The notes: generated from the letters alone by a model not told the origin. 17,914 nucleotides of DNA from CAZOKN01 sp964580525 (GCA_964580525.1 CAZOKN010000038.1:1-17914), one strand, 5' to 3'; shown: positions 7,461-14,356, counted from the first letter of the stretch. Numbers and translations: made by a program.

Positions 7461-7607
7461 ATGGATAGTAAAAAATCTAAAATTGAAGCAAAAAAGCTAG
7501 AGAAATCGGCCAAAAAGAACCAGAAGAAGACAGAAGCAAAGACCCGTCTTGTAGAAAATTTACGCCAAAATTTGCAGAGACGAAAGGCAAAAAAGTCGCA
7601 AAATTAA
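7461..7607 (+). CDS. Small basic protein, 48 aa, function unknown
   Basis: An ATG-to-TAA frame encoding 48 residues starting MDSKKSKIEAKKLEKSAKK and ending LQRRKAKKSQN. About half of the residues are charged, mostly Lys and Arg, with no cysteine, no membrane segment and a probable all-helical character. The C-terminal pattern ENLRQNLQRRKAKKSQ (32-47) resembles, from memory, small uncharacterised alphaproteobacterial proteins ending in LRxNLxRRKAQxR. The strong pattern argues that it is a real gene despite its size and the absence of a clear ribosome-binding site. Two candidate promoters precede it. Its stop codon is embedded in the left arm of an inverted repeat. A nucleic-acid or ribosome-binding role is conceivable from charge alone, but no function is assigned. 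Confidence 0.6.
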   Translation: MDSKKSKIEAKKLEKSAKKNQKKTEAKTRLVENLRQNLQRRKAKKSQN

Positions 7608-7639
7608 GAAAAAAGAGCATTTTAGCCTATTTTTCTTAA
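7604..7639 (+). terminator. AT-rich inverted repeat at the end of the 48-aa ORF
   Basis: A perfect 10-bp inverted repeat (TTAAGAAAAA at 7604-7613 and TTTTTCTTAA at 7630-7639) with a 16-nt loop. It contains the stop codon of the 48-aa ORF. The right arm supplies a T-run, but the stem is nearly all A-T, so terminator activity is uncertain. Confidence 0.35.
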
Positions 7640-7645
7640 AAAGTT

Positions 7646-7676
7646 TTGGAATATTTAATTGTTTTCGTGCTATACT
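7646..7676 (+). promoter_or_regulatory. Weak candidate promoter for the 282-aa gene
   Basis: TATACT (7671-7676) is a good -10. The best -35 candidate is TTGGAA at 7646-7651 with a long 19-bp spacer. The predicted start falls close to the AAGGAG at 7688-7693. Confidence 0.3.
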
Positions 7677-7696
7677 CCCAGTTGCGCAAGGAGACT

Positions 7697-7714
7697 AAAA
7701 TAAGAGCTTATTTT
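7697..7714 (+). repeat. Inverted repeat between Shine-Dalgarno and start of the 282-aa gene
   Basis: AAAATAAG (7697-7704) and CTTATTTT (7707-7714) are perfect inverted arms around a 2-bp centre. An AAGGAG (7688-7693) lies just upstream, and the only nearby starts (ATT 7710, TTG 7713) lie in the right arm. It could be a repressor operator or an RNA hairpin that controls translation. Confidence 0.55.
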
Positions 7715-8561
7715 GACTGGATTCCAAACACAGGCATATGCATCATCCGTTTCAATTGACTTTGACAGTCAAAAGGGCGTTTATGTTGGCTCTTTAGCCT
7801 CAAGAGGAGGGATGTATCAATTTGAAGGGCCTGACAGAGCTAGCGTTATGTACGAGGCTGAGGCTATATTGCGAGAAGAATATGATACTATGATGAGGGA
7901 AGTTGCTCGAGGTAAGGCTCAAGCGGTTAGCCGTGGTCGTGGCGGTGGTAGTAGTGAAAATCATCGTCAGGAACGTAATAAACCTAAGGAAAAAATAGAC
8001 GGTGTGCCTATTTTAACAAGGTCTACAACAGGGCGGGATAAGCCAGGTATAAAGACAAATCTACCAAAATGGGCCGAGGCCGCTATTACATTAGTTTCTA
8101 TAGCGCATGGAAATTGGATGGATCTGGCAATAAATGCCGCTGTTACAGTTGCCCGTGATTGGTATGAGAATGTTGAAAGTTTGTGGGATAGAAGACCAAC
8201 GCCTAAGATTTTTACGGCGGTTTTTGGTGGTATAGTTATTACTGCTACGAGCAGAAAAATGTTACGTTTGATGCTTATAAGGCAGCGTAATTTGCGGATA
8301 CAGCGCATAATGGCGGCTATCCGCCTACACGATGAAGAGCGTGACAATGCATCTTCTACTGATAACCTTACAAGAGTATCTGCCCGTATAAAATCTAAAA
8401 AAGTACTAGCTATGAAAGCTTTCCAGCCCAAATCATGGGAAGGCAGGGTTTCTTCGCCGCAAGGGCAGGAAACTGGTTGGAAGGGTCGTGCTCTTGACAT
8501 GCGCTCTAGCCTGCAAGGCAAAAAAGCAAAGGCTATGGAGATGTGGGCTAACAGGGTTTAG
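7713..8561 (+). CDS. Uncharacterised basic protein, 282 aa
   Basis: I do not recognise this protein. Residues 1-60 look folded (SVSIDFDSQKGVYVGSLAS, then an EAEAILREEYDTMM helix). A Gly/Arg/Lys/Glu-rich linker follows (about 66-98, RGRGGGSSENHRQERNKP). Two hydrophobic or amphipathic helices come next (about 117-150), with a possible weak membrane segment (166-180, IFTAVFGGIVITATS). The tail is strongly basic, rich in Arg, Lys and Gln (181-282). There is no signal peptide. No ATG is available: an in-frame TAA at 7701-7703 limits the start to ATT 7710 or TTG 7713, and the next ATG would lose 33 residues. The strong AAGGAG is 19 bp before the TTG, beyond normal spacing. The gene converges on a small lipoprotein gene. 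A phage-like or nucleic-acid-binding role is possible but unsupported. Confidence 0.7.
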   Translation: MTGFQTQAYASSVSIDFDSQKGVYVGSLASRGGMYQFEGPDRASVMYEAEAILREEYDTMMREVARGKAQAVSRGRGGGSSENHRQERNKPKEKIDGVPILTRSTTGRDKPGIKTNLPKWAEAAITLVSIAHGNWMDLAINAAVTVARDWYENVESLWDRRPTPKIFTAVFGGIVITATSRKMLRLMLIRQRNLRIQRIMAAIRLHDEERDNASSTDNLTRVSARIKSKKVLAMKAFQPKSWEGRVSSPQGQETGWKGRALDMRSSLQGKKAKAMEMWANRV

Positions 8562-8565
8562 TTCA

Positions 8566-8591
8566 TAAGGATATCTTTAAAGATATCCTTA
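8566..8591. repeat. 26-bp perfect palindrome between convergent genes
   Basis: Perfectly self-complementary with 13-bp half-sites (left half TAAGGATATCTTT). It starts five bases after the stop of the 282-aa gene and lies 28 bp beyond the convergent lipoprotein stop. It could form a hairpin in either transcript and act as a bidirectional terminator or RNA-stabilising element. There is no clear T-run on either side. A DNA-binding site is an alternative. Confidence 0.75.
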
Positions 8592-8618
8592 ATCACTCTG
8601 AAATAAAAATCTTTAAAA

Positions 8619-8744
8619 CTAAGCTTTTATAGAAGTATGTTCTGTGGGATTTGTAGGCTCGCTATTCATTGAAGTTCTTACAAAATCTTCTTTGCATGCA
8701 GCTACAGTGAAAAGTACAAATAAAATTAAAAAACATTTTTTCAT
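8619..8744 (-). CDS. Small predicted lipoprotein, 41 aa
   Basis: A 41-residue frame beginning MKKCFLILFVLFTVAAC, a classic lipoprotein signal peptide: two lysines, a hydrophobic core and a lipobox V-A-A-C with Cys17. After cleavage and lipidation only about 25 residues remain (CKEDFVRTSMNS through HTSIKA), polar and rich in Thr and Ser. The GAGG Shine-Dalgarno (8751-8754) overlaps the mutM stop codon and sits six bases before the ATG, so it is translated from the mutM transcript. It resembles the size class of entericidin-like and other tiny alphaproteobacterial lipoproteins, but I cannot assign a family. The residue after Cys is Lys, not Asp, so nothing suggests inner-membrane retention; outer-membrane placement is the default. 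Confidence 0.8.
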   Translation of the reverse strand: MKKCFLILFVLFTVAACKEDFVRTSMNSEPTNPTEHTSIKA

Positions 8745-8752
8745 AATAAACC

Positions 8753-9577
8753 TCATTTTTGGCAGGTTGGACAATAAAAAGTAGATCTGCCACTTTGTTT
8801 GAGACGTTCTATTTTATTTTTGCAAATACTGCAAGAAGTTCCATCTTTGCCGTACACAAGAAATTTATGTTGGAAATATCCTGAATCACCTGAAGATTGT
8901 ATATAATCGCGTAATGTTGAGCCGCCGGAATCTATTGCTTCACTAAGAACTTTTTTAATATTTTCTGCAAGCGAAATACATTCTTTCTTTGTAAGAGAAT
9001 TGGCTTTTCTGGTAGGCAGGATTTTAGAACGGAACAGTGATTCGCAAGCATATATATTGCCAACACCAACTAAAATAGAAGCATCCATAATTGTGGTTTT
9101 TATAGGGGATGATTTTTTTTGCAATATATCATATAAAACATCGCCGTTAAAACCATCTTCCAGTGGTTCAGGGCCTAGATTGGCGATGAGAGCATTTTGT
9201 TCTAGGGAATTTGTGTTAGAAATAGTGATTAGGCCAAAGCGTCTAGGATCATTAAAAACCATTTCCTTATTGTTATCAAAGCGGAAAACTGCATGGTCAT
9301 GCTTCTGGCGGGAGTTTTGAAAATTATTATAAATAACCAACTTACCGCTCATCCCAAGATGCACTATCATAGTAGTGCTATCATCCAGATTTATAAGGAT
9401 ATATTTTGATCGTCTTTTGATGGATTTGATTTTTTTGCCTTCAATAAGACTGGAGAAATTTTCAGGAAATGGGATGCGTAAATTAGGCCTTAAATTTGCA
9501 GCCATAGTGAAAGTATTGCCCAATATTTCTTTACTAAGGCCACGGCAAACAGTTTCTACTTCTGGAAGTTCCGGCAT
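8753..9577 (-). CDS. mutM: Formamidopyrimidine-DNA glycosylase (Fpg)
   Basis: A base-excision-repair enzyme that removes 8-oxoguanine and formamidopyrimidines and nicks the abasic site. The N-terminus MPELPEVETV provides the catalytic Pro2 and Glu3. K58 (RRSKYIL), HLGMSG (73-78) and NDPRRFG (109-115) match the active-site and intercalation loops. GVGNIYACESLF carries the helix-two-turn-helix. The zinc finger is C249-x2-C252-x16-C269-x2-C272, with the conserved R264 in GRSTFYC. The 274-aa length is standard. The gene is divergent from ubiE, the common alphaproteobacterial arrangement, and shares its transcript with the small lipoprotein. Confidence 0.97.
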   Translation of the reverse strand: MPELPEVETVCRGLSKEILGNTFTMAANLRPNLRIPFPENFSSLIEGKKIKSIKRRSKYILINLDDSTTMIVHLGMSGKLVIYNNFQNSRQKHDHAVFRFDNNKEMVFNDPRRFGLITISNTNSLEQNALIANLGPEPLEDGFNGDVLYDILQKKSSPIKTTIMDASILVGVGNIYACESLFRSKILPTRKANSLTKKECISLAENIKKVLSEAIDSGGSTLRDYIQSSGDSGYFQHKFLVYGKDGTSCSICKNKIERLKQSGRSTFYCPTCQK

Positions 9578-9592
9578 AAATTCTTCTTTTTT

Positions 9593-9652
9593 AGTGTAAA
9601 GTGTGAGTGTAAAGTGTATAAGACATTTTTACTCAAGCCCACACCTTACACT
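9593..9652. repeat. Triplicated AGTGTAAAGTGT motif in the mutM-ubiE divergent region
   Basis: Two direct copies of AGTGTAAAGTGT (9593-9604 and 9606-9617, one base apart) are followed by an inverted copy with one mismatch (ACACCTTACACT, 9641-9652). Copy 1 and the inverted copy can be extended to 15 bp with two mismatches. They fill most of the 81-bp gap between the two divergent starts. They could be regulator-binding half-sites or the remains of a dispersed palindromic repeat. Confidence 0.7.
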
Positions 9653-9658
9653 GATTTT

Positions 9659-10399
9659 ATGGAAGATAAAACACATTTTGGTTTTAAGGAAGTTGATAAA
9701 ACGCAAAAAGAATCACTTGTGAAAGGTGTTTTCTCAAACGTTGCTTCAAGATATGACATCATGAACGATGTTATGAGCCTTGGTGTACATAGGTTATGGA
9801 AAGATAAATTTATTACAATGCTAGCGCCAAAACTGGGTAGCAAACTTCTTGATGTGGCTGGCGGCACTGGCGATATAGCTTTTCGTTTTATGAAAGCTGC
9901 AAAAGATTCTAGCGTGACAGTTTGTGATATAAATCAAGAAATGCTCAATGAGGGCTATAAAAACTCTATAGATAAAAATATAATAAAAGACATTGAGTGG
10001 GTGTGCGGTAACGCAGAAGAATTGCCCTTTGAAGATAATACTTATGATTATTACACTATTGCATTTGGCATTCGTAATGTAACCAATATTGATAGGGCTT
10101 TACGTGAGGCATATAGGGTTTTAAAGCCAGGCGGTAGATTTATGTGTCTTGAATTTTCTAAGGTTAGTAATCCTGCATTGGCAAAATTTTATGATATTTA
10201 TTCATTTAAATTCATACCTGCTATGGGTCAATTTGTTGCAAAGGATAAGGATTCATATCAGTATTTGGTTGAAAGCATAAGAAAATTTCCTTCACAGGAA
10301 CAATTTGCAAAGATGATAAAAGAAGCCGGATTTTCGCAAGTTAAATATACCAATATGTCGGGCGGAATTGTCGCAATACACAGTGGTTGGAAGGCATAA
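9659..10399 (+). CDS. ubiE: Demethylmenaquinone/ubiquinone C-methyltransferase UbiE
   Basis: SAM-dependent C-methyltransferase acting on the quinone ring in ubiquinone (and, where present, menaquinone) synthesis. The first family signature is YDIMNDVMSLGVHRLWK (32-48). Motif I is LLDVAGGTGDIA (63-74), D90 in VTVCDIN binds the SAM ribose, and the second signature is NVTNIDRALREAYRVLKPGG (140-159). The 246-aa length from ATG 9659 is typical. An upstream GTG at 9614 would add 15 residues translated from the repeat region, so I reject it. ubiB follows after only 3 bp. No menaquinone gene is visible, so ubiquinone is the likelier product. Confidence 0.95.
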   Translation: MEDKTHFGFKEVDKTQKESLVKGVFSNVASRYDIMNDVMSLGVHRLWKDKFITMLAPKLGSKLLDVAGGTGDIAFRFMKAAKDSSVTVCDINQEMLNEGYKNSIDKNIIKDIEWVCGNAEELPFEDNTYDYYTIAFGIRNVTNIDRALREAYRVLKPGGRFMCLEFSKVSNPALAKFYDIYSFKFIPAMGQFVAKDKDSYQYLVESIRKFPSQEQFAKMIKEAGFSQVKYTNMSGGIVAIHSGWKA

Positions 10400-10402
10400 A
10401 AT

Positions 10403-11740
10403 ATGACCAATTTATTCAGGTTATTTTATCTTTTTATAGTTTTTTCTATAGCTGGAATATTTTGTCATAAGAAAAATCGTGGCAAACGCCTTGTCCATGT
10501 TTTCCAAATGCTTGGACCTAGTTTTATAAAATTCGGTCAAACTTTATCAGTGCGACCTGATATTGTTGGAGAAAAAATAGCCAACGATCTTGCTTCCCTG
10601 CAGGATAAAGTTCCTCCCTTCTCAACAAAAAAAGCTTTAAAAATAGTTAAAAAAGAATTGGGCAAAAATGTGCATGATTTGTTCAAGGATTTTGATAAAA
10701 ATCCTGTTGCTGCAGCATCTATAGCGCAGGTCTATAAAGCTGTGACACATAGCGGAGAGGCGGTGGCAGTAAAAATTTTACGTCCTGGTGTGGAGAGAAA
10801 GTTTGGGCGTGATATAAACTTTCTTTATTTTGTAGCCGGAATTTTAAATAGGTTCAAACGTCTTAAGCGTCTGAAATTTATATCAGTTGTTGATGTATTT
10901 GCAGAAACTGTTCGCAAGGAAATGGATTTGCGCCTTGAGGCTGCCGCTGCTTCGGAATTGTTGGATAATTGCCAGAATGACGAAGGTTTTTATGTACCAA
11001 AGATTTTCTGGAATTTAATTTCACGCAAAGTTCTGGTTATTGAATGGATTGACGGGATCCCAGTAAATGACAAAAAGGCTCTGATAAAAGCCGGTTTTGA
11101 TTTGGAAAAAATCACTAAGCATTTATCTACAAGCTTTTTAAATCAAGCATTTCGGGATGGATTTTTCCACGCTGACACGCATCCTGGTAATTTGTTTGTT
11201 GATAAACACGGAAATATAGCGCCAGTTGATTTTGGAATTATGGGCAGACTGGATAAAAAAACGCGGGTTTATGTTGCTGAAATTTTAAGAGGATTTCTAA
11301 CTGGTGATTATCAGCATGTTGCAAAGATACATTTTGATGCCGGCTATGTGCCTAAAACCAAATCAATAGATGATTTTGCGTTGGCTTGTCGGGCAATATC
11401 TGAGCCGATTATGGGGCTGCCTGCTAATAAAGTTTCAATAGCAAAACTTTTGGCTTTGTTATTTAAAGTGACGGAAGATTTTGAAATGGAAACTCAGCCG
11501 CAATTGTTGCTTTTACAGAAAACAATGGTTCTTATCGAGGGTGTTGGGCAAACCTTGTATCCTGAAGTTAATATGTGGCAACAGGCTGAAGAATGGATAA
11601 GGGTCTGGGCTAAGGATAATTTAGGATTTGAAGCAAAAATCAGAGCGGGATTGAAAGATATTGCCGAAATATTATGTGATTTGCCAAAAAAGCTAAAAAA
11701 GTTGGATGATGTGTTAGCCGCTATGGCGGAAAAGGTTTAG
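10403..11740 (+). CDS. ubiB: UbiB/ABC1 family atypical kinase (ubiquinone biosynthesis)
   Basis: A protein kinase-like ATPase needed for ubiquinone synthesis, thought to help extract lipid intermediates from the membrane. The family KxGQ motif is K43-F-G-Q46, followed by the Ala-rich loop PVAAASIAQVYKA (101-113). K124 (VAVKILRPG), E173 (EMDLRLEA), HADTHPGN (256-263) and PVDFGIMG with D276 complete the active site. The N-terminus has a hydrophobic stretch (about 5-21). At 445 aa it is shorter than E. coli UbiB (546 aa): it ends at VLAAMAEKV and lacks the C-terminal membrane helices of that protein. AAGG for its start lies at the end of ubiE, and the two are 3 bp apart. Confidence 0.94.
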   Translation: MTNLFRLFYLFIVFSIAGIFCHKKNRGKRLVHVFQMLGPSFIKFGQTLSVRPDIVGEKIANDLASLQDKVPPFSTKKALKIVKKELGKNVHDLFKDFDKNPVAAASIAQVYKAVTHSGEAVAVKILRPGVERKFGRDINFLYFVAGILNRFKRLKRLKFISVVDVFAETVRKEMDLRLEAAAASELLDNCQNDEGFYVPKIFWNLISRKVLVIEWIDGIPVNDKKALIKAGFDLEKITKHLSTSFLNQAFRDGFFHADTHPGNLFVDKHGNIAPVDFGIMGRLDKKTRVYVAEILRGFLTGDYQHVAKIHFDAGYVPKTKSIDDFALACRAISEPIMGLPANKVSIAKLLALLFKVTEDFEMETQPQLLLLQKTMVLIEGVGQTLYPEVNMWQQAEEWIRVWAKDNLGFEAKIRAGLKDIAEILCDLPKKLKKLDDVLAAMAEKV

Positions 11741-11741
11741 G

Positions 11742-11759
11742 TAGTACGTACTCGTACTA
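11742..11759 (+). other. Small hairpin between ubiB and xth
   Basis: TAGTACG (11742-11748) and CGTACTA (11753-11759) form a perfect 7-bp stem with loop TACT, followed shortly by AATTTTG. It may be a weak terminator or processing site after ubiB. The xth ribosome-binding site follows, so xth could be transcribed through it. Confidence 0.4.
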
Positions 11760-11779
11760 ATTTTGATAAGGATAAAACA

Positions 11780-12571
11780 ATGCGTATCGCAACATGGAAT
11801 ATAAACTCTGTTCGGCTTAGGATAGAGCAGGTTAAAAAATTTGCTGATGAAAATCAGCCAGATATAATTTGTTTGCAAGAAACCAAAGTACGAGATGATT
11901 TATTCCCACTTGCTGATATAAAATCGTTGGGGTATGAAAACGTCGTTTTTAGGGGTGAAAAAAGCTATAACGGTGTAGCTATTTTATCAAAAAATAAAAT
12001 AGAAGTTAAAGATAAGCTTAATATTGCCGGAGCTCAGGATGCTCGACATATTTCGGTTGTTCTTCCGGGAGGGATTGAACTTCATAATTTCTATATACCT
12101 GCTGGGGGTGATGAGCCTGATGTTGCTATAAATCCTAAATATAAATTTAAGCTAGAATTTGTTGATTATATGTCTAGTTGGTTCAACAAAAATAGGAAGC
12201 CAAGCGACAAAATTATAATATTAGGCGATTTTAATATAGCGCCGCTTGAAAATGATGTTTGGTCGCATAAACAATTGCAAAATGTAGTTTCTCATACTGA
12301 GCCTGAGATAACACGTCTTAATAGCTTACAAAAAGGTTTAGGCTGGGTTGACAGCGGCAGGCATTTTGTACCTGCAAACGAAAAATTATATAGCTGGTGG
12401 AGTTATAGAAATTCTGATTGGAAGCAGTCAAATCGGGGTAGACGGCTTGATCATATCTGGGTTACTCCGGCTTTAAAAAATAGCCTTAAATCACATAAAG
12501 TTGTTTCGGCAACCCGAGATTGGGAAAGACCTTCAGATCATGTGCCGGTGGTGGTTGATTTTAATAAATAA
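11780..12571 (+). CDS. xth: Exodeoxyribonuclease III
   Basis: An AP endonuclease/3'-5' exonuclease of the Mg-dependent EEP family that processes abasic sites, the step after MutM in base-excision repair. Active-site residues are visible in order: N7 (ATWNINSVR), E34 (CLQETK), Y105 (NFYIPAGG), D150 and N152 (ILGDFNIAP), D224-H225 (GRRLDHIW) and D253-H254 (RPSDHVPV). The 263-aa length is normal. The ATG is preceded by AAGGA in TAAGGATAAAACA. It is 39 bp after ubiB, with a small hairpin between. Confidence 0.96.
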   Translation: MRIATWNINSVRLRIEQVKKFADENQPDIICLQETKVRDDLFPLADIKSLGYENVVFRGEKSYNGVAILSKNKIEVKDKLNIAGAQDARHISVVLPGGIELHNFYIPAGGDEPDVAINPKYKFKLEFVDYMSSWFNKNRKPSDKIIILGDFNIAPLENDVWSHKQLQNVVSHTEPEITRLNSLQKGLGWVDSGRHFVPANEKLYSWWSYRNSDWKQSNRGRRLDHIWVTPALKNSLKSHKVVSATRDWERPSDHVPVVVDFNK

Positions 12572-12580
12572 TAGGCAATG

Positions 12581-12648
12581 AAATTTAGAACTTTAAAATG
12601 ATAAATTCTCGTATTTCTGGATTCTATGGTTCTGAAGTTCCTAAATTT
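12581..12648. repeat. Spaced inverted repeat downstream of xth
   Basis: AAATTTAG (12581-12588) is repeated inversely as CTAAATTT (12641-12648). GAAC and GTTC lie at the inner edges, so with one bulge the arms reach 11-12 bp. The 48-52 nt between them carry no clear gene. It could act as a terminator region for xth or a regulatory site for prs. By eye only. Confidence 0.35.
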
Positions 12649-12650
12649 GC

Positions 12651-12679
12651 TTGCACTTGTGGCAATATTCTGTTATATG
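12651..12679 (+). promoter_or_regulatory. Predicted promoter for prs-rplY-pth
   Basis: TTGCAC (12651-12656), a 17-bp spacer and TATATG (12674-12679), with a predicted start near 12686 and a leader of about 30 nt. It is the best-positioned promoter in the 144-bp gap before prs. Confidence 0.5.
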
Positions 12680-12715
12680 CTCCATCACATTTGGGATGCT
12701 AGGTAAGGAAAAGTT

Positions 12716-13648
12716 ATGAAGCTTATATCGGGAAACAGTAATTTACCCCTGGCTCAAGGGATAGCGAAGTACCTGGGAACAAAGCTTACTGATGCATCTA
12801 TAAAACGCTTTGCAGATAAAGAAGTTTTCGTTGAAATTCACGAAAATATGCGAGGAGAGGATGTGTTTTTGATACAGTCCACCTCTTATCCGGCAAATGA
12901 TAATATAATGGAACTGCTGGTTATGATTGATGCGGTAAAGCGTGCTTCCGCAAAGCGTATTACAGCGGTGATACCTTATTTTGGCTATGCCAGACAGGAT
13001 AGAAAGCCTGCTCCAAGAACGCCTATTTCGGCTAAATTGGTAGCGGATATTATTACAAAAGCGGGTGCTGATAGGGTTTTAAGCCTTGATTTGCATGCCG
13101 GACAGATACAAGGGTTCTTTGATATACCAGTTGATAATCTGTATGCCGCTCCGGTTTTGAGCGAGGATATTGAAAAGAATTTTAATAAAGACAATGTTGT
13201 TGTTGTTTCGCCTGACGTTGGTGGGGTTGTAAGAGCTAGGTCGTTAGCTAAGAGAATTGAAGCCACTTTGGCAATTATAGATAAAAGGCGCGAAAAGGCT
13301 GGCGTTTCCGAGGTTATGAATATTATTGGGGACGTTGAAGGAAAGGATTGCATTATTGTTGATGATATTGTAGATTCCGCCGGCACTTTATGTAATGCCG
13401 CTGCCGCTATTATGGAAAAAGGTGCTGCAAGTGTCTCTGCTTATATAACGCATGGTGTACTTTCAGGTCTGGCTTTGGAAAGAATAAGTAATTCTGCTCT
13501 CAAAACCGTTGTTGTGACAGATAGTATCTGCCCAACAGATGGTGTGAAGGCAGTGAAGAATATTAAAGTGTTGCCAATAGCACCTTTAATGGCGGAAGCT
13601 GTGAAAAGAATTGCAGAAGAAACCTCGGTTTCTAGTTTGTTTGATTAA
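12716..13648 (+). CDS. prs: Ribose-phosphate pyrophosphokinase
   Basis: Makes PRPP from ribose 5-phosphate and ATP, feeding nucleotide, His, Trp and NAD synthesis. Landmarks are FADKEVFVEIHENMRG (32-47), IPYFGYARQDRK (86-97), the catalytic-dimer segment LDLHAGQIQGFF (124-135, H127), VVSPDVGGVVRAR (163-175), the flexible loop with K190-R191-R192, and the PRPP-binding loop IVDDIVDSAGT (214-224). The 310-aa length is standard for class I enzymes. AAGGA (12705-12709) is six bases before the ATG. It is followed by rplY after 30 bp, the typical alphaproteobacterial order. Confidence 0.97.
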   Translation: MKLISGNSNLPLAQGIAKYLGTKLTDASIKRFADKEVFVEIHENMRGEDVFLIQSTSYPANDNIMELLVMIDAVKRASAKRITAVIPYFGYARQDRKPAPRTPISAKLVADIITKAGADRVLSLDLHAGQIQGFFDIPVDNLYAAPVLSEDIEKNFNKDNVVVVSPDVGGVVRARSLAKRIEATLAIIDKRREKAGVSEVMNIIGDVEGKDCIIVDDIVDSAGTLCNAAAAIMEKGAASVSAYITHGVLSGLALERISNSALKTVVVTDSICPTDGVKAVKNIKVLPIAPLMAEAVKRIAEETSVSSLFD

Positions 13649-13678
13649 GAATTATTGAAGAAAACAGGAGTAAGTAAG

Positions 13679-14356
13679 ATGTCTACCATTTCAAAATTAA
13701 AAGCAGAAGTTAGAGAAAAAAGCGGCAAAGGTGCTGCTAGAGCTGTGCGTAGGGAAAAAAGAGTTCCTGGTATAGTATATGGTGGCGAAGAAGGCCAGGT
13801 TATGATTTCTTCTGACCTTAAAGAATTCACTTATGAATTTATGAAAGGTAATTTCCAAGCTCAATTGTTGGATTTAGAGATTGGTGGCAAAACTGTTCGC
13901 GTGTTACCACGTGAAGTTCAATTACACCCTGTATCAGATATTCCTGAGCATGCTGACTTTTTGAGAGTTAATAAGAACACTAAAGTTAACGTACTTGTTC
14001 GCGTTCATTTCCTTAACCATGAAGAGTGCCCTGGCTTAGAAGCTGGTGGTGTATTGAACATTGTAAGACACGAAGTTGAATTGCTGTGCAATGCAAGCCA
14101 TATACCTGAAGGTATTGATGTAGATCTTAAAGGTTTGGAAATTGGCGATAGCGTACATATCAGCCATGTAAAGCTTCCTAATGATGCTAAGCCAACTATC
14201 ACTGATCGTGACTTCACAATAGCGACAATTGTTGCTAAGACTGAAGAAGTTGAAGAAGAGCCAGCTGCTGCTGAAGGTGAAGGTGCTGAGGGTGCTGAAG
14301 GTGCCGCGGCTGAAGGTGATGCTAAAGCGGAGCCTGCTGATAAAGATGCTGAGTAA
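13679..14356 (+). CDS. rplY: 50S ribosomal protein L25, CTC form
   Basis: Binds 5S rRNA in the large subunit. The N-terminal L25 domain (about 1-92) has KSGKGAARAVRREKRVPGIVYGG, and a C-terminal TL5/CTC domain (about 93-185) has VHFLNHEECPGLEAGGVLNIVRHEVELLC. A low-complexity tail rich in Ala, Glu and Gly (about 187-225) follows, common in alphaproteobacterial L25. I chose ATG 13679 (225 aa) because AGGAG lies at 13666-13670, eight bases upstream. TTG 13655 would place that Shine-Dalgarno inside the gene. The stop overlaps the start of pth by 11 bp. Confidence 0.95.
   Translation: MSTISKLKAEVREKSGKGAARAVRREKRVPGIVYGGEEGQVMISSDLKEFTYEFMKGNFQAQLLDLEIGGKTVRVLPREVQLHPVSDIPEHADFLRVNKNTKVNVLVRVHFLNHEECPGLEAGGVLNIVRHEVELLCNASHIPEGIDVDLKGLEIGDSVHISHVKLPNDAKPTITDRDFTIATIVAKTEEVEEEPAAAEGEGAEGAEGAAAEGDAKAEPADKDAE

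Noticed and set aside
7967..8521. 184-aa minus-strand frame opposite the 282-aa gene
   Set aside because: No ribosome-binding site and no domain-like pattern. The plus frame is longer, so I kept that one, though neither has known homologues and this is the least certain of the strand choices.
9614..9658. GTG start giving a longer UbiE
   Set aside because: The extra 15 residues come from the AGTGTAAAGTGT repeat region and precede the normal family N-terminus at ATG 9659.
13655..13678. TTG start giving a longer L25
   Set aside because: AGGAG at 13666-13670 would then lie inside the gene; ATG 13679 has correct spacing and the family N-terminus.
14229..14345. In-frame upstream extension of pth
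   Set aside because: It is the alternative-frame reading of the Ala/Glu-rich rplY tail (Leu/Lys-rich string) and is not part of the Pth fold.
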